Position numbers and translations under genes: made by a program
From: Candidatus Cloacimonadota bacterium
GTDB lineage: Bacteria; Cloacimonadota; Cloacimonadia; Cloacimonadales; WRIO01
NCBI GenBank assembly: GCA_023230175.1
Contig: JALNXV010000252.1
Coordinates: 1 to 5,476, forward strand
Length of the DNA stretch: 5,476 nucleotides
Direction of reading: 5' to 3'
Notes under the pieces: model-generated
Database searches by the model: none
Told to the model about the DNA's origin: nothing
What the model saw: only the letters and a program-made list of their open reading frames with translations
Shown: one piece after another, positions 1 through 5,476 of the stretch
How the letters are laid out: each line of letters starts with the position of its first letter
Position numbering within the stretch: the stretch's first letter is position 1

Positions 1-272
1 AAGTATTTAGAATTTATAATTGTATCATCAAGTTTTTGATTCATTAATATTAAATAATCACCGATGACTAGATTATAATTAGAATTTATTACTTGTTGAT
101 TATTTTCAATTTTATAGTAGGGAATATCAAAACTAATTTCATCTGTAGTAGGAAATTTACCATCATATTCAAAATTCATTGCTTCATCTAAGACTACCAA
201 TTGAGTATTATCAGGTTTACAAAGTATTATTTCATATTCAAAATTTTGATTTATATAATTATCAATTAACAT
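1..272 (-). CDS. Tail-tip / baseplate hub protein (Tal-like), N-terminal fragment
   Basis: This is the first 90 codons of a gene that continues past the left edge. The translation begins MLIDNYINQNFEYEIILC and continues with a segment containing LDEAMNFEYDGKFPTTDEIS, then FDIPYYKIEN and VIGDYLILMN. The order, a short strand, a 'leave-your-tag' loop, an 'FDIP' strand and a 'GDYLIL' strand, resembles the N-terminal domain of siphovirus Tal / prophage endopeptidase-tail / hub proteins, which form a trimer below the Dit ring and often carry a C-terminal enzymatic or receptor-binding part. Only the N-terminus is visible, so any hydrolase domain cannot be assessed. The ATG at 272 is the only in-frame start after an upstream in-frame TGA. 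A Shine-Dalgarno sequence GTGGTGAT lies at 288-281. The position straight after dit supports the call, and the specific family assignment is by resemblance only. Confidence 0.72.
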   Translation of the reverse strand, partial: MLIDNYINQNFEYEIILCKPDNTQLVVLDEAMNFEYDGKFPTTDEISFDIPYYKIENNQQVINSNYNLVIGDYLILMNQKLDDTIINSKY

Positions 273-288
273 TGCATTTAATCACCAC
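266..288 (-). promoter_or_regulatory. Ribosome binding site of the hub gene with overlapping 3-codon mini-ORF
   Basis: GTGGTGAT at 288-281 contains GGTGAT, a perfect complement to the 16S rRNA 3' end, and resembles the dit site. The first ATG after it (277-275) is optimally spaced, 7 bases from the GTGG core, but reads ATG CAA TGT TAA and stops at 266. The ATG that opens the hub frame (272-270) is 5 bases further on, in a different frame, at about 12 bases from the core. The two start codons overlap as ATGCAATG. Confidence 0.6.
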
Positions 289-291
289 ACT

Positions 292-1074
292 TTATATATA
301 AATTGGAAATTGCGATCTAATACTTAATTTACATTTTCCAGTAACTTGAATTCTATTTACACCATAAGTTAAACGGAACCAATTCTTATTAAATTTACTT
401 AAAGGATTAGAAGTTGAAACATCACTTATTATTTTTTTATTTTTACTATTAATATAAATTGTCTCCCCACTTACATCAAAACCTGTAATTATACTTTGTC
501 TACCACTATCTGATAAGTTTTGTAATGTAATATTTGTATTAGTTGCTTGTATTTCAATCTCAGGATAATAATATTTATCAACATTTGATTTATTTTCAAT
601 CTCAATAATAATAGGAGAAGATATATTATATAAATCAAAAGTTTGCAAATATACAGAAGTCATTGCATAAGGATAAAGATTTTTAAATCTTAAAGTTACG
701 TACCCTTGTTCTAAACCATTAGTTAATAAATCTCCTTTATCAATACAAATAGCATAAAATATTCTATCAGGAGCATCTGCTGTATAAAATTCACAATAAT
801 CATCTTGAATCAACCATCTTGCTATTTCAAATCGTTTTTCGGGAGTCCATAAACCTTCTAATAAAGAAAATGTTAATTCAAATTGAATAGGTTTTCTATC
901 AACTTTATATAAAAAGTTAATGTCTTTACCTGCGATTTTATCAGTAATTAAATCTCTACTACCCCAATATGGTTCTGCAATCATACCCGTATCTAAACGT
1001 ATATTACTTAATCCATGTGTTATACTACTTTCTCTATTAAACCAAAAATATGTACTTATTATTGTTCTCACCAC
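292..1074 (-). CDS. Distal tail protein (Dit-like, Sipho_tail family)
   Basis: Dit proteins form a hexameric ring joining the tail tube to the baseplate or tip hub. At 260 codons this matches the usual size of about 250-300. The N-terminal domain (about 9-140) shows the family pattern: YFWFN near the start (9-13), the strand KPIQFELTF (61-69), the helix RFEIARWL (81-88), and GYVTLRFKNLYPYA (124-137), which ends at the usual Pro-Tyr-Ala. The C-terminal domain (about 150-260) is strand-rich and has the characteristic ending FRLTYGVNRIQVTG (233-246), as in galectin-like Dit C-terminal domains. It begins 24 bases after the tape measure stop and ends 19 bases before the next start, as expected in a tail operon. 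The start is uncertain: the longest frame starts at the GTG at 1074, but the Shine-Dalgarno sequence covers that codon and the next GTG, so an ATA at 1062 or 1059 is better placed. The first in-frame ATG (residue 31) would delete the conserved N-terminus. An intrinsic terminator lies immediately upstream. Confidence 0.9.
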   Translation of the reverse strand: MVRTIISTYFWFNRESSITHGLSNIRLDTGMIAEPYWGSRDLITDKIAGKDINFLYKVDRKPIQFELTFSLLEGLWTPEKRFEIARWLIQDDYCEFYTADAPDRIFYAICIDKGDLLTNGLEQGYVTLRFKNLYPYAMTSVYLQTFDLYNISSPIIIEIENKSNVDKYYYPEIEIQATNTNITLQNLSDSGRQSIITGFDVSGETIYINSKNKKIISDVSTSNPLSKFNKNWFRLTYGVNRIQVTGKCKLSIRSQFPIYI

Positions 1075-1076
1075 CT
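1059..1076 (-). promoter_or_regulatory. Ribosome binding site of dit, suggesting an ATA start
   Basis: AGGTGGTGA at 1076-1068 matches the consensus AGGAGGTGA with one mismatch. The two in-frame GTG codons (1074 and 1071) lie inside this element, so they cannot be served by it, and upstream of it is only the T-tract of the terminator. Eight bases after the GGTGG core lies an in-frame ATA (1062-1060), followed by another ATA (1059-1057) at 11 bases. No ATG, GTG or TTG lies at a usable distance. The Shine-Dalgarno sequence is seen directly; the ATA start is inferred. Confidence 0.55.
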
Positions 1077-1078
1077 AA

Positions 1079-1110
1079 TAAAAAAAGTAAAGAGGGGATT
1101 AAACCCCTCT
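1079..1110 (-). terminator. Intrinsic terminator overlapping the tape measure stop codon
   Basis: Reading the minus strand, AGAGGGG (1110-1104), a 6-base loop TTTAAT (1103-1098) and CCCCTCT (1097-1091) form a perfect 7-bp stem with five G-C pairs, followed by TTACTTTTTTTA. The left arm is the Arg and Gly codons of the tape measure protein plus the first base of its last Val codon, and the TAA stop lies in the loop. The U-rich tract is only on the minus strand (the plus strand has A's after the stem), so it acts only for leftward transcription. It sits inside an apparent operon, 17 bases upstream of the dit GTG. Confidence 0.8.
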
Positions 1111-4100
1111 AAAAATTCCTTGTTTATTAAACTCACGTTTTAATTCATTAATTGTATATTTAGCAATATCTTTTAACCCAGGTAAGGCATCTTTATCAAC
1201 ATTGCCTTGTACATTAATAAGATTATCAAAATTAAATTTAATATCTTGTTTTGATATCGTTCCATTTGTTAAATTTTGATAATTAAGAGGTTTAATATTT
1301 TCTACAATATTTCTAGTAATATTAACTGTTTTAAGAATATTTTCTGTATCAAGTTTATTTAATACTAATTCTTTCTTATGAAGTAAAGCTAACCTACCAC
1401 CAGCAAAATCTCCTGTATAACCTCCAGATTCCAAACCAATTAATCTTACTAATTTTTTAATTGTCTCTGCTACAGAGACTGTCCCACTCTCACATTCATC
1501 TAATATTCTATCCCATTTATCAGGATTAGCAGAAACCCAATTATTTATTTTATCAAAATTATTAGGATTATTCCATTTATTTATATCACTTTGAAAAAGA
1601 CTACTTATTATTTTATTTAAATCAATTAACGTATCTTTTGCTACTGTTATAGATCTAGCAAAATCTGCTTTTATTGTATCACCTAATATACTTAAACCTT
1701 CTCCATAAGTATTTGTAAAACTTATAAAAGCATTTTCTAAACCCATGTTTTGTTTAACTATTTTACCATCGCCATCATCAGTAAAATAAAGTAATGTGCC
1801 GTCTATTAATGCCTTACGTGCTTCAGCATATAAATTTTCATTTTTTAATTGTTTTTCTAATTCCTTTTGCTTCCCTTCTGTTTCTTCTTGTGCTTTTGTT
1901 TTCTCATCATTTAACTGTTCAATTCGTAAACTTTTCCCTTTTTGTCTTTGTAAACTATTAATTTTATCTTCTTGTTTAACGATTTGTTTAGATATATCTG
2001 TTTGTTTATTTTTACCTTCTAATGAATTATCAAGTATCCACTTCGCTTGTTCTTCATATAAATCTCTTAAAGTTTTTTGCTCCTCTTTTAATTGATTTTG
2101 ATAATCTTCATTATCATATAATTTATTAATATAATTTATTCTAGCATCAATATTTTTTTTTGTATCTGTTAATGTATCTGATAAACTTTGTCTTTCAGCC
2201 TCAACACGTTTTTTTATCATTCCTATAATTTGTTCTTCAGTAGTTTTTATAGTATTTAACTGACTTTGTTTAAGTTCTTTTGTCGTGTTCCCTAAATCGC
2301 GTAGAGTTTCATCAACATTTTTTAATTGTTCATCATAATTTTTAACTTTATCATTTAAAATTGTCCATTGTGTAGAATTTACTTTATAAACGTCCCTTTC
2401 CGCCTTAGCGGTATCTCTTAAATTAGTTAATGCTTCTTTTTGTTTTTGAGTTGTTCCAATTAATTTTTCAGTTAAGGTTAATTTACCGCTATAATCTTTT
2501 TCATCTAACATATTAATTTGATGTTGTAACTTATTCTCTGATTCAATAGTATCGTTTAACCCTTTTTCTTTTTTTTCCATTTGTTCAAAGTCAGAATCAT
2601 ATCTTTCTTTAATAGCAGCTTTTAATGCTAATTGTGCTTGCTGACCAGCACTAACTAAATTTTTAATTTGGTTAATAGTATCTGCTACTACACCATCTGC
2701 ATCTTCATTATAAGTTCCATCTGCATTTTTAAAGGAAGCAATACTATCTAATAATTTAGTTACTTCTGCTTCAACAATTGGTGCTACTTTTTCCAAAAGA
2801 TCTATCTTGTCAGTAAGTAAACTCACCATATTAGCACTAAAACTAATTTGGCCTATAGATTTTGTAGTACTATTTGTAGTATTATTTGTACCTTCTGCAT
2901 AAGCAGGAATGCCTAATTCTTTAAGTATTTGTTCTGTTTGTTGGTTCGCAATTACTTGAGCACCTTCAGGTAAATTCACTAATTCCGCACCATTATTACC
3001 TGAAAGATATATTTTACCATTTGAAATTATTAATTCGCGACCTTTTTCACTAATTATTGAAATTCCACCAGGAGATGATTTAGTACCTTTCGCATGAGCA
3101 GGAACATCATTTGTTGCTATAGTGGTTTTAATAACAATACTTTTATTATTCATACTATTAACAAAATTTTCTACAGCAGTTTGAGCATCTAAGGTTAAAG
3201 CAGATACATTTAATGTTACAGGTTTTCCATCCCAATTATTAAAAAATGTTTGTACTTGTGCTACGGCTTCAGCAGTATCGCCCGTAACATTTAATGTTAA
3301 TGTATTAGAATCATCTTTTTTTTTAGGTTTTAATATTGCATCTAACGTTTTATTTAAAGGAGTAGCGTTACCATCAATGTTGATTTCAATACTTTCTATA
3401 TCTTCTTCTGATAATTGGGTTTGAATTTGAGTACCTAAATCAGTAATACTTGTTTTTGTTGCAGTTATATCTGTTTCTACATTAACTTTCATAGTTTTTA
3501 AAGCAGTTAATTCCGCCTCTTGTAAAGGTGTTAATGCTCCTGATTTTTTCAATTTTTCTAATTCAAGAATTCTACCATTAATAGCACTTAAACCAGTATT
3601 TAAAGTCCCTAAATAGTCGTAAGCAGATTGAACTGCATCTTTTGCCGCACTTATATATGCAGTTTTAGATTCTTCAGCCCCTGTATTAACTGACGCTAAT
3701 AAGATATCTTTATCAGTATTAAAAATATCTTTTGCATTACTTATAGCTGTTACAAATGTACCGCTAGTTGTTTCAATTACAGGTAATAATCCTTTTGCAA
3801 GATCTTGTCCTGCTGTTGTTATTTGTGTTTTAACTGTACTTTCTGCTTCAGTAATAGCTGTTTGAATTGGAATAGTAAATATTGTTACAAAATTTTCTAT
3901 AATATCAGGTGGTAAATTCATACTTTTACCTAGTGCTCTGATACCTTCTTGTATAGTTGGTAAACTATCAGTGAGAGCACTTGTATCTTGTAATATACTT
4001 TGATATAGAGTCGTAAATTCACCCATGTTATCTTTAGTAATTGTACCCAATGCAGAAATTTTATTAAAAATAGGATTAATAGTATCATTTAATGTTGTGA

Positions 4101-5476
4101 TATAAGATGTACTTGATTTCGTAGTTTCACTCATCATAAAATCAATTGGTGTTTCAGTGCTATCTTCTATGGGATTTTCAACTGCAATTTTTTCTCCTAC
4201 TGCTTTTGGTGTTCTATATTTTATAATTGGAACATCAACATTTGCACCAGGATTAAAAGTTCCATTTTCATTTAAATTAATTAAATAATCTGTTTTACCA
4301 ATTTCATTATTAATTTTATCAAGAGATGCACCCGCAATTTTTAATGCTTGCTGTAATTCTGCATCTCTAATTTGTTTCTGTAAATCAGCAACTTTTTTTT
4401 GAAGTCCTATAGACTTTTTAAGATTATTATTATAAGTTTCAATTCTACTTTCTGCATTTCCAACAACAGAAATACGAACTTCATATTGTTTGTCAGTAAG
4501 TTGTTCTAATTCACTGTTCAAAGCAATAAGTTTAGTGGTATCTGTTGTAATTTTTATTTCTGCTTTTATATCATTAATTTTTTTAGCAATAGATTCTGAT
4601 TCTTTAAGTAAAATATTTCCAATATTATTCATTAATTCATTAACTGCTGCTGACTCTGCGTCAGTATCTATATTACCAAATGCAGAAATTACTTTGTTTA
4701 TTGATTCAATTTGATCGTCAAATGAAACAGTTAAAGACTTTGCTTTTAATTCACCTAATGCTTTTGCTTGTTCAAATATAGCAGATGTAGTATCTTCAAT
4801 TTGTTCGTCATAATCTTTTGCTTTATTATTTAATACAGTCCATTCCATTGACCCCATAGCATAGGTATCTCTTTCAACAATTGCTAAATCTTTTAAATGT
4901 TGTAACGTTTGTTTCCTTTGAGTAGTGTTACCCAATAATCGTTCTGTAATATCTGCTTTTCCAACAAAATCATCTTCGCCCAATAATTCTAATTCATGTC
5001 GAATATCATCCTCTAAAGCAATAGTATCTGTTAAACCACCATTTACATCTTCTCTCGCTTTTAATTCCCAAGTTAATTTATCTTTTATAGTTTTAGCTAA
5101 TTTAGTTTGAGCATTAAATAAATTATTAGTTGCTTCAACAGCCTTTTGAGAGGCTTGATTGATAAAATCTTGGGTTGCAGTAAACTCTTTCCCATCTAAT
5201 CCTATATATTTTTTACCCACTTCCCAACGACCTTCTGTTGTTGGGTTGTCTTTAGTTCCACCCTTACCCCAAAGACCTTCACTCCAAAAATTACTTGCAT
5301 TTTCTGCATTTGCTACATTTTGTTTTCCTATTTGTTCCATTGAAGCATAATTAGCAGCAATTGATTCTGGAGAAGAAGTATTAACTTTAGATATTGTGTC
5401 GGGTGTTACTTTAGTAGGGCTAGTAGGTGTTGTTGGTGTCTCATTAGGAGTAGGATTCGAGGTTGAGGGAGATGTA
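1099..5476 (-). CDS. Phage tail tape measure protein, C-terminal part (5' end outside window)
   Basis: Tape measure proteins fill the lumen of the growing tail tube, set its length, and are released during DNA injection. The frame stays open from 5476 to the TAA at 1101-1099, giving 1,458 full codons. The first ATG (5340) has no Shine-Dalgarno sequence and the frame continues upstream, so the real start is off-window. Numbering from that Met: a Thr/Pro/Ser-rich linker precedes residue 1; helical charged segments follow, with a module at about 81-201 repeated at 906-1026; strand-helix repeats of the type seen in tape measures lie at 650-742; a Gly-rich cassette bounded by PAHAKGT (747) and PAYAEGT (812) follows; a long charged coiled-coil-like stretch covers 1030-1170; and the C-terminal signature GGYTG (1306), LLHKKELVLN (1319) and DT (1331) is typical of Firmicutes phage tape measures. 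No membrane segment or peptidoglycan-hydrolase domain is visible here. The dit and tal genes directly downstream support the call. Known of the family: function. Inferred: total length well above 1,458 residues. Confidence 0.93.
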   Translation of the reverse strand, partial: TSPSTSNPTPNETPTTPTSPTKVTPDTISKVNTSSPESIAANYASMEQIGKQNVANAENASNFWSEGLWGKGGTKDNPTTEGRWEVGKKYIGLDGKEFTATQDFINQASQKAVEATNNLFNAQTKLAKTIKDKLTWELKAREDVNGGLTDTIALEDDIRHELELLGEDDFVGKADITERLLGNTTQRKQTLQHLKDLAIVERDTYAMGSMEWTVLNNKAKDYDEQIEDTTSAIFEQAKALGELKAKSLTVSFDDQIESINKVISAFGNIDTDAESAAVNELMNNIGNILLKESESIAKKINDIKAEIKITTDTTKLIALNSELEQLTDKQYEVRISVVGNAESRIETYNNNLKKSIGLQKKVADLQKQIRDAELQQALKIAGASLDKINNEIGKTDYLINLNENGTFNPGANVDVPIIKYRTPKAVGEKIAVENPIEDSTETPIDFMMSETTKSSTSYITTLNDTINPIFNKISALGTITKDNMGEFTTLYQSILQDTSALTDSLPTIQEGIRALGKSMNLPPDIIENFVTIFTIPIQTAITEAESTVKTQITTAGQDLAKGLLPVIETTSGTFVTAISNAKDIFNTDKDILLASVNTGAEESKTAYISAAKDAVQSAYDYLGTLNTGLSAINGRILELEKLKKSGALTPLQEAELTALKTMKVNVETDITATKTSITDLGTQIQTQLSEEDIESIEINIDGNATPLNKTLDAILKPKKKDDSNTLTLNVTGDTAEAVAQVQTFFNNWDGKPVTLNVSALTLDAQTAVENFVNSMNNKSIVIKTTIATNDVPAHAKGTKSSPGGISIISEKGRELIISNGKIYLSGNNGAELVNLPEGAQVIANQQTEQILKELGIPAYAEGTNNTTNSTTKSIGQISFSANMVSLLTDKIDLLEKVAPIVEAEVTKLLDSIASFKNADGTYNEDADGVVADTINQIKNLVSAGQQAQLALKAAIKERYDSDFEQMEKKEKGLNDTIESENKLQHQINMLDEKDYSGKLTLTEKLIGTTQKQKEALTNLRDTAKAERDVYKVNSTQWTILNDKVKNYDEQLKNVDETLRDLGNTTKELKQSQLNTIKTTEEQIIGMIKKRVEAERQSLSDTLTDTKKNIDARINYINKLYDNEDYQNQLKEEQKTLRDLYEEQAKWILDNSLEGKNKQTDISKQIVKQEDKINSLQRQKGKSLRIEQLNDEKTKAQEETEGKQKELEKQLKNENLYAEARKALIDGTLLYFTDDGDGKIVKQNMGLENAFISFTNTYGEGLSILGDTIKADFARSITVAKDTLIDLNKIISSLFQSDINKWNNPNNFDKINNWVSANPDKWDRILDECESGTVSVAETIKKLVRLIGLESGGYTGDFAGGRLALLHKKELVLNKLDTENILKTVNITRNIVENIKPLNYQNLTNGTISKQDIKFNFDNLINVQGNVDKDALPGLKDIAKYTINELKREFNKQGIFRGV
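1312..1425 (-). other. C-terminal conserved motif of the tape measure protein (residues 1306-1343)
   Basis: GGYTGDFAGGRLALLHKKEL is followed by VLNKLDTENILKTVNITR. The Leu-His-x-x-Glu-Leu-Val-Leu-Asn core with a following Asp-Thr is common near the C-terminus of tape measure proteins of Clostridium and Bacillus phages. In known siphovirus systems the tape measure C-terminus contacts the tail-tip initiator complex (Dit and hub), which is encoded next to it here. That contact is inferred for this phage. Confidence 0.65.
2263..2622 (-). repeat. Tape measure internal repeat, copy B (residues 907-1026)
   Basis: This is the second copy of the module, lying between the Gly-rich cassette and the long coiled-coil stretch. 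Some nucleotide similarity is still visible: the plus-strand segment near 2328-2370 resembles the one near 4808-4850, both starting with a TTGTTC-TCATAAT pattern and ending in GTCCATT. Most third positions differ, so the duplication is old. The gapless alignment suggests that the length of the module has been constrained since it arose. Confidence 0.82.
2887..3102 (-). other. Conserved Gly-rich cassette of the tape measure protein (residues 747-818)
   Basis: The cassette opens with PAHAKGT, followed by SPGGISIISEKGRELI, GKIYLSG and LPEGAQVIANQQT, and closes with a second copy of the opening motif, PAYAEGT. The pattern A-x-GT, GG-x-x-x-x-x-E-x-G-x-EL and LP-x-G-x-x-V-x recurs across tape measure proteins of Gram-positive phages and is the strongest family signature here together with the C-terminal ELVLN motif. 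It is followed by an Asn/Thr-rich spacer (819-827). Confidence 0.7.
3115..3393 (-). other. Strand-helix repeats in the tape measure protein (residues 650-742)
   Basis: Three successive units share a strand followed by a helix: IEINIDGNATPLNKTLDAI, then LTLNVTGDTAEAVAQVQTFF, then VTLNVSALTLDAQTAVENF, ending in the strand KSIVIKTTIA. The spacers carry NWDGKPVTL and NNKSIVI, which resemble the 'D-K-VT' joints found before the Gly-rich cassette in many Firmicutes phage tape measures. Their exact role is not known to me. Confidence 0.6.
4738..5097 (-). repeat. Tape measure internal repeat, copy A (residues 82-201)
   Basis: This segment aligns without gaps to copy B at an offset of exactly 825 residues. 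The best 81 residues (102-182) share about 37 identities, including WT-LN, YDEQ, ERD-Y, TE-L-G and GL-DTI. Identity fades at both ends: residues 82-101 and 183-201 keep only scattered matches such as IK and ELK. The composition is charged and helical, as in coiled-coil tape measure segments. It encodes part of the tape measure protein and is not a mobile element. Confidence 0.82.
5362..5475 (-). other. Thr/Pro/Ser-rich linker in the tape measure protein
   Basis: These 38 codons hold 27 Thr, Pro or Ser residues, starting TSPSTSNPTPNETPTTPTSP. No start codon occurs in it, and it continues in frame into the helical tape measure region. Such composition is typical of flexible extended linkers between domains, so another domain probably lies upstream, outside the window. 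Only its downstream end can be seen; the upstream boundary is unknown. Confidence 0.75.

Noticed and set aside
1068..1097. Pairing of the terminator's CCCCTCT arm with the dit Shine-Dalgarno sequence as a riboswitch-like switch
   Set aside because: AGGTGGTGA does not pair with CCCCTCT over more than two or three bases, so no competing structure is supported.
1111..1260. A promoter for dit within the end of the tape measure gene (TTGATA with a 17-base spacer to TTAAAA)
   Set aside because: The match is weak and expected by chance in AT-rich DNA, and a transcript from it would still have to pass the terminator at 1110-1079.
1796..2095. Plus-strand frame of 99 codons, and three similar ones at 4490-4714, 4925-5110 and 5159-5350
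   Set aside because: They lie antisense to the tape measure gene, have Ser/Phe/Cys-rich translations typical of the reverse of Glu/Lys-rich coding DNA, and have no ribosome binding site or domain pattern.
2153..2161. Runs of 8-9 A's in the coding strand (2153-2161, 2569-2576, 3316-3324, 4393-4400) as programmed frameshift or transcript slippage sites
   Set aside because: They encode Lys-Lys in an AT-rich, Lys-rich protein, and the frame is intact and family-like on both sides. No stimulatory stem-loop or alternative extended frame was seen. Low-level slippage cannot be excluded.
2700..2732. Asp/Asn/Gly-rich segment of the tape measure (NADGTYNEDADG, residues 872-883) and DDGDGK (1188-1193) as calcium-binding loops
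   Set aside because: The spacing does not match a complete EF-hand or dockerin loop, and such loops are frequent in Asn/Asp-rich phage proteins. There is not enough to call a metal site.
5338..5340. ATG at 5340 as the start of the tape measure gene
   Set aside because: No Shine-Dalgarno sequence precedes it, the frame is open to the window edge, and the upstream codons form a plausible Thr/Pro/Ser linker without other start codons. It is an internal Met.

Overview
This window is part of the tail module of a long-tailed (siphovirus-type) phage or prophage. By eye the DNA is roughly 30% GC. Both visible start regions have Shine-Dalgarno sequences complementary to the low-GC Firmicutes 16S rRNA tail, tryptophans are read from TGG, and both visible stop codons are TAA. 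This fits a Clostridia- or Bacilli-type host using the standard bacterial code. The genus cannot be told from the sequence.

All genes read leftwards on the minus strand, in transcription order: (1) 5476-1099, the C-terminal 1,458 codons of a very large tape measure protein whose N-terminus lies beyond the right edge; (2) 1074-292, a complete distal tail (Dit-like, Sipho_tail family) protein; (3) 272-1, the first 90 codons of the next tail-tip protein (Tal / baseplate hub-like), running off the left edge. This is the canonical tmp-dit-tal order. The tape measure sets tail length, Dit caps the tube, and the hub/Tal closes the tip and leads to host adsorption. Gaps between genes are 24 and 19 bases, and no non-coding stretch exceeds 30 bases. 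I see no RNA genes, CRISPR, insertion sequences or plus-strand genes.

The points that stand out are regulatory and architectural. A strong intrinsic-terminator-like hairpin is built from the last codons and stop codon of the tape measure gene and lies directly upstream of dit. The dit gene has a good ribosome binding site that sits on top of its only GTG codons and points to an ATA codon. The hub gene has a three-codon overlapping mini-ORF whose ATG is better spaced from the ribosome binding site than the real start. The tape measure protein carries a clear internal duplication of about 120 residues (about 46% identity over its best 81 residues), with copies exactly 825 codons apart, and a Thr/Pro/Ser-rich linker at the right edge. 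I see no evidence of a wholly new system. It is a recognisable tail module with unusual expression signals at the tmp/dit and dit/tal junctions.
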